Below are positions 20,675 to 31,936 of a DNA stretch of 64,000 nucleotides, in pieces. Numbering within the stretch: the first letter of the stretch is position 1; every line of letters begins with the position of its first letter. The position numbers were made by a program, and so were the translations under genes. Origin of the DNA: Capniomyces stellatus (lineage: Eukaryota; Kickxellomycota; Harpellomycetes; Harpellales; Legeriomycetaceae); NCBI GenBank assembly GCA_001661515.1, contig LUVW01000024.1, positions 83,430-147,429 on the forward strand, read 5' to 3'. The notes beneath the pieces are model-generated. The model saw only the letters and a list, made by a program, of their open reading frames with translations, did no database searches and was not told the origin of the DNA.

Positions 20675-23147
20675 ATGTTTGTTAGAAGGATCAAGCTCGA
20701 AAAAAAAGAGATTAAGCCATTCAAAACATTAAACACCACTTTGAGCGAATTGGGATACACTTTAACGTCTTGTGGCATAAAGCACAAAGAGCTAGGTACT
20801 TTATTGTTTTTAAGTTGTTATTGTGTATATATTTTCTTGGTCAGGCCAAGGACTCTGTAAAGGAACACAAGTATTGTGCAGTTGTATTTCAGCGACAAAT
20901 CGTTCTAGTTGTACCATAGTAACAGCTTCAAATAACAAAACGGTAAATCATAGGATATTTTTTGACAAAAGAGCACGCAAAGGCCTTTAGCGATAGAAAA
21001 AACGAGCCTGATAAAGTATACAGTAAGATTGCACGTTTTTAATTTTTTACAAGCAGAAATGAATCTAACAAACACCCAAGACACTGTTATAAGAACCATA
21101 CGATTGTGTTATGTAGATGCTATTGGAATAGAAGTAGTGCCACTACTGGTAAAAGCCCTCGACCTCAAAACTGTTAGCATTCCCCTTGATTCCAAAGGGG
21201 GCTCGCCACATTGTAAAATTTACCACTCGTAAGTCGGAGCTTAAATTCAAGGAAAATGCAGAATTGAGGCTTGGTTCAATGAAGATAACTGGTAATGTTT
21301 TTGCATGCTTTTCAACTTAGGAGCGGTGCTACTGAAGCAGACAATTTGGTTCTAATATCAACAGGCGACAATTCAAGGTTAGCTGATACGGATTTTTATT
21401 GAAGGCAAAGACATGCTATTAGATATATGACTAACTAACCACAATGCCGCAATTTTACTAATAGTCCAGGTTTATGGGATCCTAGTTCAGTGGCCAAGTA
21501 TGGGTTGAAGGTAGTCTGCGTATTTATTTGCTTGAAGCTTAATTAAACCCATGCTTTTGCACAGACTGTTGACGGTAGCATTCCAGGTGGTTGAAGTTTG
21601 ATAACTGGTATGTAGAACGGATCAGTTTTACAGTTGGCCCAAGAGTTGATGGTAAAGGGGTATGGCGTCATTTTATTAAACCCACACGAAAACTTTTTTA
21701 CCGAAGACTGTATTCCAGTGGTAAGCATGGTTCACATTTATTTAGAGCTGAATGTTGAGGCAGCTGTGGTTGTAGGCAGGCTCGCTGGACGCTGTGCGTA
21801 TAATTTTTTTTGGCTAAAGAGGACATATTAAATCAGGTTTAACAACTTTAACATTTAGACCAAGTATGGTTACGATTACAACTCCACGCCGATTCCAGGT
21901 AATAAGATTTTGGTAATGATTTTGAAGGACTGAATAAATGTTGATAGTAAAGGACGTGGGTTTAATAGCGTTTTGAAAATTAATTTGTAATATAATAGCC
22001 AGCGATGGACCAACGCCGCATTTTGAATATGTTTGGGAAAACTTTATAGAGTAAGTCGGACCTAAATTCAAACAAACATGCGTTGAACTTTTGCCCTAGA
22101 CCTTGGCATTGACCTTGGCTTTGATGTTGATGTTTTGATATGACTAGGGGTTGTTAATAATTGTTTGTTGTGTTTATGGAATTAATCGATAGAAAAAGCT
22201 GCAAAGCCAGTAATATAGTTATTATAGCCAACGAGTTTAGTGGGGTTTCCGCATTGGAGCTGCTCTCTAGCCACCGTAAGTGCAGGAACATATCTTTAAT
22301 GCTAATATATATAAAAATATATATCAAAAGATTATTTTAGGTATAGCTCAACAATGAAAACACATGTTCTATACTGTTACTCACACCTACTTTTCTTTTC
22401 AACTTTTACAGAAAATAAATTTATTGAGAGAGTTTGTGGACTAGTTTTGGTAAATTCGCCTCATTCCACATTTGGTTTAAACCATATGTGTCTGGCTTGG
22501 ATGAATAGGGTAAGAATTTATTATTTGTGCACGGATAACAATATTGTGCGAGCTTGAGTGTTGATTATTTAACTGATTTACCAACGTTCAGTCTCTTTGG
22601 ATCAAATAAAAGAGGCGTGGAGAGAGAGAGAGAGAAAGAGAGAGATAGGGCTAACCAAGATATCTAACCATTAAGCGCTGATATAATTATAAATTACTAG
22701 AATGTTATTAACTGGGTAAGTTCTAACGAAGAGAGATCCACTCAAGTGCAGTCCCCCGGGTATGGGTGCAGTTGTTTGTCTGTGGGAACAGGTATGTCAG
22801 CTGTTCGAGTCTATTTGCTAGTTTATTTTTTTTGTTTTTTTTGTATTATTTTGTTTATTTAAACACAGATTCTGGCCAATTTAAACAGATGGTGTGGACT
22901 ATAACTGTATATTATAGTTATGGCTGAGCGGAACTTGACGAATGAAATGGTGGCCACAAACGCATTCAAGCACGTAAACGTCATTCTCACACCCGAAATC
23001 GTCAGACTGGTTGGCGAGGCTTTTGGCAATGGTCCAACTAACCTGGAGTTGCTAAAAGCAGACGTCAACAACCTTATAAGGGAAGAGTTGGAAAACAAAA
23101 ACACTCCACATGAGGTTGATGATAATGTCGAATGGAGCTGGAGCTGA
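20675..23147 (+). CDS. Arb2-domain (FAM172A/ARB2A-like) protein
   Basis: Thirteen exons: 20675-20795, 20954-21022, 21057-21228, 21321-21377, 21465-21510, 21565-21586, 21626-21720, 21859-21898, 21999-22050, 22193-22275, 22412-22509, 22701-22791 and 22918-23147. All phases agree, giving 391 aa (human FAM172A is 416). Family blocks in order are TLSELGYTL, CYVDAIG, LKTVSIP, LVLISTGDNS, LWDPSS, LVKGYGVILLNPHEN-type (here LMVKGYGVILLNPHEN), NIVIIANEFSG, VCGLVLVNSPHS, NWVSSNEE and LSVGT. The Arb2 domain is an alpha/beta-hydrolase fold. In fission yeast Arb2 acts in the Argonaute siRNA chaperone complex, and in other fungi the domain is fused to Hda1-type deacetylases. The nucleophile elbow, HSYGG in FAM172A, is NEFSG here (residues about 238-242), so hydrolase activity is doubtful. 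The last exon was chosen by phase; reading instead from 22874 would end the protein quickly at a TGA. Confidence 0.88.
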
Positions 23148-23535
23148 TCATGTCAACTTGAATGTGTCTGCTTCGTATTGCACCAAACCATTTTGATACC
23201 AAAACTGGAAAATTTTCTTTTTATGCACACATGCACAAGTATGAATATGAATATGAATATAAATATAAATATAAATATACGTATATACTACTGCTAATTT
23301 GGTCTACTTGTATATGTACTTGTTGACAATAAGCATGTTGGTAATCCAACAGAGAATAAAGTAACGTAGCTGTTAAAGTGAAGTGACTTTTTTATTATTG
23401 TAAACTTGCACAGATATAATTGGTGTTTATTTGTGAGTTTAACAAATAAGAGCTTTGCTTTTAAAATTAAAATACGAAAAGTGCGAAAGTATAAATATAA
23501 AGTACATGCTTGTATTGTGTTTTTACGCAACAACT

Positions 23536-25983
23536 CTAAAACTTAAAAGAGCTGATGTCAAAGCCATCTCCGGCCCACTGGCCCACATCAATAAGCTTCT
23601 GAGTCTTTAAAGCCTGCCTCCAATTACCACTACATCCCAATTCTATTGCAGAACAATAGTTGAAAACCAAAGTTTCGTCAGTACCGGCAGTGGATGGCAT
23701 AGCCTGCATCACTTGTTGAAGACTCTCAAGCATTCGCGGGACATTCCCTAGATACAAGTCGCATATCGAATGGTTGTTTGCAGCAGCATAGTTTTCAGGA
23801 AACTCGTCCTTCAATGCCCCAAAACAAGACTTGGCTTGTTCCCAGTCATCATTAGCAATCCACAAAAAGCCTCTAGTTTTTACAATGTTCAAAGCCAAAA
23901 GATAAAGAAACCCATATCATTAATATAAATGTGTGTTTAAATCCCGTTTATGCGCTGGGGGAAAAAAAAAGCAGAGAGAACCAGCAGCTTTAAACCGTTG
24001 TGTCAGTTCCATCTTGAATAGATAAAGATGTAGACTAATCGGTTCTTGTGTTGATATTGATTGTTCAGTCTTTTCACTGAATTTAGATTTTGAATCAATC
24101 AAGCGTTTTACCTGTTCGTCTGACTTAGCTCACTATTGGGCGATATTTCTTCAGTTTTTGCAAAGCATTGCGCAGACTTGCTAATCAAACCCGCCTAAAA
24201 GAGTATTTATACATATACACGCATTTTGGTTCAAAGCAGGTATAGTTACCATGTGACGGCCTATATAAAAGCACATTTATTCTACGAATTATGGGTATAT
24301 GTGTCTGTAGGTGCTTTACTTGTAGATATACTCTGCCTAAAAATGATAGCAGATACGGATCGCCTGGTGAATTCATGACCTCGCCCTCAAGTAGTTCTAT
24401 TGCCAGCGAGTAGTTCTAATTACAATTTACATCATTAGTGTGTGTGTGTGTGTGTGTAGACCGATTTTTTTACTTTTTATTCTGCCAAGTTGATTTCCAC
24501 ATAACTAGTGACATGTTGTCTGGTGTCTATACCTTTTCTTGGATCAGCAGGCCAACTAGGCTGATTGTAAGTTGAGTCGAACGAGATTCTACGGATTTTA
24601 ACCAGTTTAGTTTAATTTTAGAAAATGTAAACAATCAGTGTTATTAGTTTATGCATCACAAAGAGTGTAGTATAAGTCGAGGGAAAAAAAAAGTAGCCTA
24701 GCAAGTATTTACCTTTAACCGATCTTTCTTTTTCATTTACCGATTCGGGATCTTGTAGCTGTTCTTTAGCCGCACCTAGACAGTTAGTATCCTATCGTAT
24801 CACAAAAGCAATGGTTGTAAATACAATGTGCTCAGTCTGCATGGCTGTTGAACATATTCTCAAGTACTGTAACACGCAATCTTACAATTTTGTTCAGCTC
24901 TTTTAGGATACATATCCTGTCTATAGAAAGATTGATGTTTGAATCCTTTAAGCTGGGTGCCAACGCCCAAAGTAGACGAAGTTCAAATGGCCACTCTAAA
25001 ATCCACATCTCTCTATATTAGTTGGCCAAATTGTTATTCGATTAAGCACTTGTTTATGTTTTACTTTTACTTTTACTTTAGCTTTAGCTTATTGGAGTTC
25101 AGTCATCCGCTGAAATTTTATACAGAACAAAATTCAACTTTTAAAAACAAACAAAAAATATTGAAAGTCATATTTACTCTATTTCGTTCTCCACACTCAA
25201 CTCGGTCCTTTCAGAGTTTACTTCTTCGCATTCTTCTCTAAACTTGGCCGACAGAAGTTCCAACTCGTTAAACGCCAAGTCAAAATGCCTCAGTTGAACC
25301 AGACTGGTTATCCTCAGCACCCAATACTAAAAACAACAAATTAAAGTATGTTGTTTTCTTTTTAGTGACTAAAGCTCCAAGTGTTGCCAAGTGTCGTGGC
25401 AAAACTTCAGTGATTACACAAAAGTATGAAATATTTCTATGGTTACATCAAGAATCTTGTCCTGTTCATCCGCTGGCGTATTGAGTATAGAAGCACGGGA
25501 CCCTATCGCCAATATTCTCCATGAATCCGTGCCCTAAAGAAATTGTTGGAATTTATACTCAGTGCCCACAATCCGAAATATCAGTTAGGAAGCAAACCTA
25601 AAAAACCATATGTTTTCTTTTTTGCTCTGCCTTTGGTTCTGTTAGTTATAAGCAGCACGGCTTCTTTCTTTGGGCTTACCAAGTACTGTTCAATCTCGCT
25701 TTTGTCCATGATTTTTATCCCAATATCTTCAATAGGCATCTCTCGACGCGGTCTTTTTCCAGGCGGTACATTCGAGTATAACAAGTCTGTTAATGGGTCA
25801 GTCTATTAAAATCAATTCAATTTTTTGAGTATCTTGGCCGTATCTTTGTTTATACCGTGCCTCTAATTTCGACTTTTCATTATCAAGTATTCCATTTGCC
25901 TATGTGAATGTGTATTTTTTTAAAGCCAAATTTACCATTGGTAATGAACCAAACAGAGAGACATCATTTATTTCTTTTCTCAT
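23536..25983 (-). CDS. TRAPPC12: TRAPPC12-like TPR protein (TRAPP complex)
   Basis: Ten exons on the minus strand: 25936-25983, 25680-25802, 25447-25533, 25178-25326, 24886-25012, 24713-24791, 24533-24588, 24320-24415, 24112-24194 and 23536-23872. All phases agree, total 394 aa. The C-terminal TPR region is the clearest match: FLWIANDDWEQAKSCF, NYAAANNHSICDLYLGN and ETLVFNYCSAIEL correspond to human TRAPPC12 AFLYLGQNNFAEAHRFF, NAVANNNAAVCLLYLGK and ESVLFNLTTMYEL. Middle exons carry WVLRITSLVQLRHFDLA, PFELRLLWALAPSL and LLSFLGRVYLQ. TRAPP complexes act in ER-Golgi and autophagic membrane tethering. Human TRAPPC12 is about 735 aa, so the N-terminal extension is missing, as expected of a fungal form. 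The 16-residue first exon is the weakest part; an alternative small open segment at about 25846-25890 does not keep phase. Confidence 0.86.
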
Positions 25984-26373
25984 CTCTTATATTGAAACTC
26001 TGCTGCGATTCTGATAAAATATTTCGGTTCTTCAATCGTATTTTTATAGGGAAGAATGTTGATTGATTCCCAAAGTAAAAAACAAAAGCTAAAGTCAATA
26101 GCAAAAAGCGTAAATTGACCAAATCGTTATTATTTATACAATTCATAATTTATAACTTGCAAATTCAATTTCCTCGTTAAAAAAGCCTATTGGTTTCATG
26201 TGTTTTCTGGTTTGCAATGTGTGAATAGTTTATTTTACAGTTTATTACGACAAGCAAGAGTTAAAAAATAAAATAAAATTACAAGGGGGTTTTTTTTTTT
26301 TTAGCAAATACCTATCATAAAAATCGGAAGAAGTGCAGATGCGTATTACTCTTTTAAATATCAACTCTTCAAC

Positions 26374-29213
26374 TCACACACCCACAAGTTTTGTGTTGAC
26401 GGGGTGTTTGACAATCATATACAGCGTATACATCTTTTGGCCGCCGGGCTCAATCGCTACCAGCCACTCTGATACCGAATCGTCATTGTTTGCATCTCGT
26501 ATTTTAGTTATAGAACTGTCAAGCGATTCCAGCCCAAGCAAATTGTTAAAGGAATTTGACTGCCCAACCATTTTCATGCTTGTCTCGACCTGCATATCGC
26601 TTCCCAGCAGCGTTGGTTTCCCAAAGTGTATAGTCAGATTCACTCTGGTTGTGGTTACGTTTTTGAAAATCAGTGGGTATGTAACCTCTTTTGTTAGAAC
26701 CGTCGATTTCATCCAGCTTACCAACGACGTTACGTTTGGCTCGGGGTTTGCCATCACCACGCTGTTGTCTGGCCCAAGATTTATGTCAAAGCTTTCGTTT
26801 GGCTTGATCAGCTTTTTGGAAAAATACAGTACCAATATGATGGTTATAATAAATAGTTGTCAATACAAGTTATTCCCTCCCCCCCCTCTTACTTTGGGCC
26901 GGATTGTGCATACAACACCCACTATATGTATATATATCAATAGATAAATTTTTCCAACTGCTAGGTTTAGTTTTAGCTTACCGACAGCCTTCCTGAAGAT
27001 GTGTAGGTATTGTTTACGTATGCTTGATATCTCCCTGGAATAAAAGTAATATTTGTGTTGTTCTGACTTTTGACCTATCGGTGTTAGTTGAGCAGCCGCA
27101 ATATATATGTTATTTTCATTGCCGACAGATATAAAAGTGTTGGAATCAAAAATAACAAAGATTCGGTATGTTTTTATATCATATCATTACCCTTAAGAAT
27201 ATTGTGGACAGAGCTTGAGGAAATGCTGTATGCGATAGATGCGAGTCGAATTCCTTAACGCTGACTGCATGCAGTTTACAATTTTGTCATTTTCAATAAG
27301 ATTGTTTTTTTTTTTTTTTTTTTTTNNNNNNNNNNNNNTTTTTTTTTTTTTTTTTTTTGAAAAGATTAAACAAAAATTAAACACATACACACATAATTTA
27401 AATATGGGCCCTGTTATTCAAGTGGAGAGTTTCAAAGTTTACAAGTTTAATATTTAATCAGAGGGAAAAAAAAGAAAAGAAAAAGTACCTTCTACTCTAT
27501 GAGGCCGGTTGTTTGGCAGTATAGCTCGCATTTTGCCAACCACAAACACTTGATTCGCGCCTCTAAACTCTCTTCCGTCTTTTTTAGCCTTACTGCATCT
27601 GCTGTCGTTGTTTGTTTTTAGAATTTTGGCAAAGTCCGGGACTTCAAGAGTTAAATCTTGACGGGTTTTTGTTTCGATTATTCTTGTATGCTGTTTAATT
27701 GGACCATTGTCATTATTTTCAGGCTCGCTGCTAGAGTACGAGTCATCGTTGATACCTTCGACTGTGTCGACGTTGGTAGTGTCTATTTGCCAAGCGTCTA
27801 TTTTGGGAAACCTGAATTGATTCCGCAGTCCCTTTGATGTTACAAGGCTAATCATCGAATCCTCCCAGCTTTCGCCAGTGCCTTGATATATATCTCCTCC
27901 ATAAAAAATCTGAAAGGTCTGCTGAAACTTGTCAACGCGAATATCATAAATCGGGACCCATTTCGCCGCTGAAACTCCTATCCAGTTGGCCATAAACAAT
28001 ACCATAGTCAGACAGCTATTATACCAGACACACTAACGGTTCTTTGGCAAAATATAGCACAGTTAATCACTTACCATAGTTGACATTGATGTCAATTGTT
28101 TCATCGTACTTGGAGTCAATTATAAAGGATACCACTGTACAATTGCTTTTAACAAACAAAGAGCACTCGTAGTTCCCCTCGTATTCTCGTATCAGATACT
28201 TGAGCTTTCGGATCAGGGTTTCCTGTTCGTTCATTTTCTTTTCTAGTAAGGCTGACTGGTCAGCATAGTACTGCAAAATCCTTTCAAACTTTTGCGTTGC
28301 CCCTTCTTGCTGCATTGCCATCAGAACAAATGCCGGATTTCCTGCAAAGCTCTTTTCGCCCCCGGTTTCTGTTCCAGGGAGAAATGTTGCATCCAGCATT
28401 AGCCTCTTTTTCTCCAACACCACCATTCCTATCTCTGCTCTTCTCAGCTCCTCTCTCAGCCTTGATTCTTCAGACTCCTCTGGGGTCAGGTTGACATACT
28501 CCCCATCAATGTCGTCACCTCTGGCTATATCAATTGGCATTTTCTTTATGCTTATATCGTATATCGGTGTATTTAAAGGCGCGTTAAGCCTACACAACAT
28601 AAAATATACGACATAAGATATACATAACAGGATTTGCGGCATAAAATATACGACATAAGATACACATAGCAAGGTTTGAGGCATAATTTATAAAGCAAAA
28701 TGTATAATGTAGATATGTGTGTCGTTATTGGTAAAGTTGGTGACGCGTGCTGTCGTTTGGGATCAAGTTTTTACTTTACCAATAACAAACAAAAAACTAC
28801 CCCAAGGTTATTTCAACATGCACACACAAGGCGTTACTTTTCCAACTAGTATGTGCACCTGTACGGTTTTACTCTTATATTTTAGTAATAAAAAAATATC
28901 GAGCTGTTTATTACCTAAAGTTTTCGCTAATTAAAATGGCCGGCATATACTTTAGTTCTATTTTGTTGATCCCCTCTTTCAGCCTTATATTGTTTATTTT
29001 TTTGCTCACTTCGGCATGGCTCAGAAACACAACCACATTTTCCACTTTGTACTTTTTTGTGTTCACTTTTATACTATTGACTTCTTTCTTTTTATAGTTT
29101 TCGTACTCTTTTACATCAAAGTTTTTAAAATCCACTTCTGTTGGAATTCTATCGCTGTCGTATTCAGGGTAATCACACTCCTCGAATTTGAAGTTTTCGT
29201 TGTTCATTGTCAA
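26374..29213 (-). CDS. DUF4140/DUF4139 (mucoidy inhibitor A-like) protein
   Basis: Six exons on the minus strand: 28915-29213, 28075-28589, 27489-27974, 27191-27264, 26982-27074 and 26374-26811. Phases agree throughout, giving 634 aa. The N-terminus has the DUF4140 block NVVVFLSHAEVSKKI...LKEGINKIELKYMP. A central coiled-coil-like part runs through EELRRAEIGMVVLEKKR and KMNEQETLIRKLKYLI. The C-terminal DUF4139 domain shows VSAAKWVPIYDIRVD, NITFIPGRYQAYVNNTY, IKPNESFDINLGPD and a Gly-rich end (IEPGGQKMYTLYMIV). The family occurs in bacteria and in scattered fungi and protists; its biochemical role is unknown, so none is given. Intron 3 contains a T homopolymer with 13 N (27305-27358), which does not affect coding. 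The gene lies head-to-head with the U1A-like gene. Confidence 0.9.
27303..27359. other. Poly-T homopolymer flanking an N gap (intronic)
   Basis: About 22 T, then 13 N, then about 20 T inside intron 3 of the DUF4139 gene. This is an unresolved homopolymer, so the intron length is not reliable. Confidence 0.9.
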
Positions 29214-30570
29214 GTTGTATTTTATGTTTAGCTGCTTTTAGTGAGAATTCGCGTTTTTTACTCTTGCCGTTCTAATACATTTCTTTTCTAGGCTTCTGGT
29301 ATACTTACAAGCAAACATAAACTTGGGTAAAGTGTTTACAGTTCGAAATTCTGTTTGTTTATACACAATATTGCTCTACCTGCTGAATTATAAATTTACT
29401 TGTAAGCCTACCCAGCTTTTGTTTATTTAGGCGTTTTTCTTTTTTGAAACTACAAACACTAGAAACTTTATTTCTATTATAATATACTTGTTGATGTTAT
29501 AATATATGTTGTAGTTGGCGTTGTATTGCTGTGCTGAGAGCTACTTGGCGAGTTTATGCATTATTATTTTTTGGGTAAGTTATAAAGTTTAATTAATCCT
29601 ATATAAACCAGATTGATTCTATTTGCAAACAAATTGTATGCAGTCAATGAGGACTTGCTATTAGCTATCAAATTGAAGGATATTAAATTAAAGTAAACAG
29701 CACCCGTTTATTGGGGTTTCAAATTGCTGACTTTATTCGTTGAATTTGGGTTATTTTTCTCTAGCAATATTGGAACTCAAGGTGTAAGTTTTTTTTATGC
29801 GGAGTTTATAAACAATGTTAATATACAATAGTCAAATACCTTTATTTCATGCTTCAGTCACAGTATCACCTTCTTTATAGTTCCATACCCCGACAGCTTG
29901 TTGATACTAGTATTCAAAAAAATGTGTTGGGTTGGATTTAGGTGCTAATCACCGTTGGCCTTAGTACTATTGACGATATAGACATCATGTATCTGTATAA
30001 TGTATAGTATTTTTGAGTGCTGGTCGTTGCCGCTTGAGCACGATGCAGATGGTTATACAAGATATATCGAGCATTTCTTGTAAAAATAGATGTGGATCAA
30101 TCGACTTGTTCAACCAAACAGTAAGCTAAGTCCAACCCTTTTTTTTGCTATAAAATCAACAAAAGTAAAGCCCAATTTAAATTAAATCTGAAAATCGAAC
30201 AAGCAAATTAAAAAAGGAATTTGAAATGTAAATGTAGAAAGAAGAAAAAAAAAGACAAGTAAACAAAAATAATTTACGAATTTCTTTGATTTTTAGCCGC
30301 GTTAAAGCAAAAAAAAAAAAGGCTAATGAAATAAATAGTCAAGTTTTCAATGTAAAGAATAAATAAAATAAAAAACAAGCGCAACCGTATAATAATCAGC
30401 ATTCTAGGTATTGTATTCTAAACCCCAGCTGGAGAGAGAGAGAGAGAAATAGGCAGCGGTGATAATAGTTTTAATTTTAATTTATTTTGCTTGTGATTGA
30501 AAAGACATAAAGACTAGAAGGGCAATAGGAGCAACAAATAATCGGAAGAAATCAAATATAAAAAATCAAG
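29214..30570. other. Divergent intergenic region
   Basis: About 1.36 kb between the head-to-head DUF4139 and U1A-like genes. A short (GA)n tract at about 30432-30448 lies roughly 125 bp upstream of the U1A ATG and may be promoter-related. A similar (GA)n tract lies in intron 11 of the Arb2-like gene (about 22617-22645). No gene is recognised here. Confidence 0.5.
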
Positions 30571-31538
30571 ATGGCTTCAATACCGCCTAATCAGACGCTT
30601 CACTTTGGGAATTTAAACAGCAAAACGAACAAACTCGAGTTACGCTCATCGCTTTACAGTCTCTGTATTAGTTATGGACGCATTTTAGACTTGATTTTGC
30701 CAAAAACCAAAAATATGAGGGGACAGGCATTTGTTGTTTTTAGAGATATAGCAAGCGCTACGATTGCTAAAAGACAATTAGATGGATTCAACTTTTATGA
30801 TCGTCCTTTATCGGTCAACTATTCTCTGAGCAAATCCGATGCGATTTCAAGAATCGATGGTACATTCGATGGAGTAACCAACATAAGACGTGAGAGACTT
30901 ACAGCGGCGGAGCGAATGGCAAGGTTAGGATTTGCGCCCAAGATTAATGGCGATAAAGACAATCAAGATAGCAATAAGGTAGAGGTTGGAGACAAGCGAC
31001 GCGGTGGTAGCAGCGGAGGGGAATCGGAGGAGGATAGCGATGAGGACATGGAAGAGAGCAGCAAGAAGAAGATAAAAAGATCAAGCAATGAAAGCGACGA
31101 ATCTTTAGATGAATCAGAGGGCGATGCAGCTGAGATCTCAGAAGACGAAAATGTGAGAGAGGATAACTTGCAAGGTGCGTGTCGTTTATATGTATGAATT
31201 TATGTTTATGGCTTACTGAGTTAAACACAGTTGTTCGTTTAGTCCAGCTCAAAGTGTGGCCAACTAATCAGATATTCTGCTTTGTTTATGTGTAAAAACA
31301 TATAGAACACAACATTTTGTTTTTAGAGAATTTGCCGGCAGAAATGACAACAGATATGCTTGCTGCCCTGTTTGAGCAGTACCCAGGGTTTAAGGAGGTC
31401 AGAAGAGTCCCTGGAAAGCCGAGCCTGGCATTTGTTGATTATGAGACTGCCCAGTATGCCATAGATGCTAGGGATATCTTGAACGGATTTAAAGTAACTC
31501 AGAATAAGGCGATGAAAATAACTTTTGCACAACGCTAA
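30571..31538 (+). CDS. SNRPA: U1A/U2B''-type snRNP protein, two RRMs
   Basis: Exons 30571-31174 and 31306-31538, joined in phase 1, give 278 aa (human U1A is 282). The acceptor at 31305 rather than the one at 31326 was chosen because it restores the second RRM's ILFLENLP strand. RRM1 has NQTLHFGNLNSK (RNP2), SLYSLCISYGRILDL, MRGQAFVVF (RNP1) and GFNFYDRPLSVNYSLSKSD. The linker, residues about 130-200, is acidic with a KKKIKR patch. RRM2 is ENLPAEMTTDMLAALFEQYPGFKEVR...AFVDYETAQYAI. The protein binds a snRNA stem-loop in the spliceosomal U1 or U2 snRNP. U1A and U2B'' cannot be told apart here, and one fungal protein may serve both. The RNP2 aromatic Tyr of U1A is His in this protein. The gene converges on UBE3D. 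Confidence 0.95.
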
Positions 31539-31936
31539 GCCTTTGACTTGTGTAATGGACAGTTAGTCAGGCACAGTGCACGATGTGCGGTTGATCTGTT
31601 ATTTTTATTACAAATATTAGAAAGTACAAGTATATACTTAAACCCATCAACCTTTACTAAATCTTATTATATATTATTCGCAACCAAAATAAAGCTATTA
31701 TCAAATTTGTTTATTGATTTCTATAAAAAAATAAAAACTTTACAAGCCCATCTATACATGACCAAAATTATACAGGCGTATATCACCGACTAAAGTTTAA
31801 AAGTTGGTTGAATATGCCAAAAATACTAATGGTCAAAAGTCGTTCCAACTTTTCAATTAAGAAAAAAAAAAGGTTGTTCCAAATGGTCAAAAGAATAACA
31901 GCTCTACGAACTTGTTTTATTTCCCCCCGGGAAACT
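31539..31936. other. Convergent intergenic spacer
   Basis: AT-rich 3' region shared by the convergent U1A-like and UBE3D genes, with AATAAA-type signals near 31689. The short open frames here show no domain. Confidence 0.5.

Noticed and set aside
22874..22926. Alternative last exon of the Arb2-like gene (acceptor after AAACACAG)
   Set aside because: It reaches TGA after about 19 codons and leaves the good 76-codon frame to 23147 unexplained. The downstream acceptor fits phase and length better, though RNA data should decide.
25846..25890. Extra TRAPPC12 exon after the CACATAG acceptor
   Set aside because: Its only donor leaves phase 2, whereas the next exon needs phase 0; skipping it gives a consistent model.
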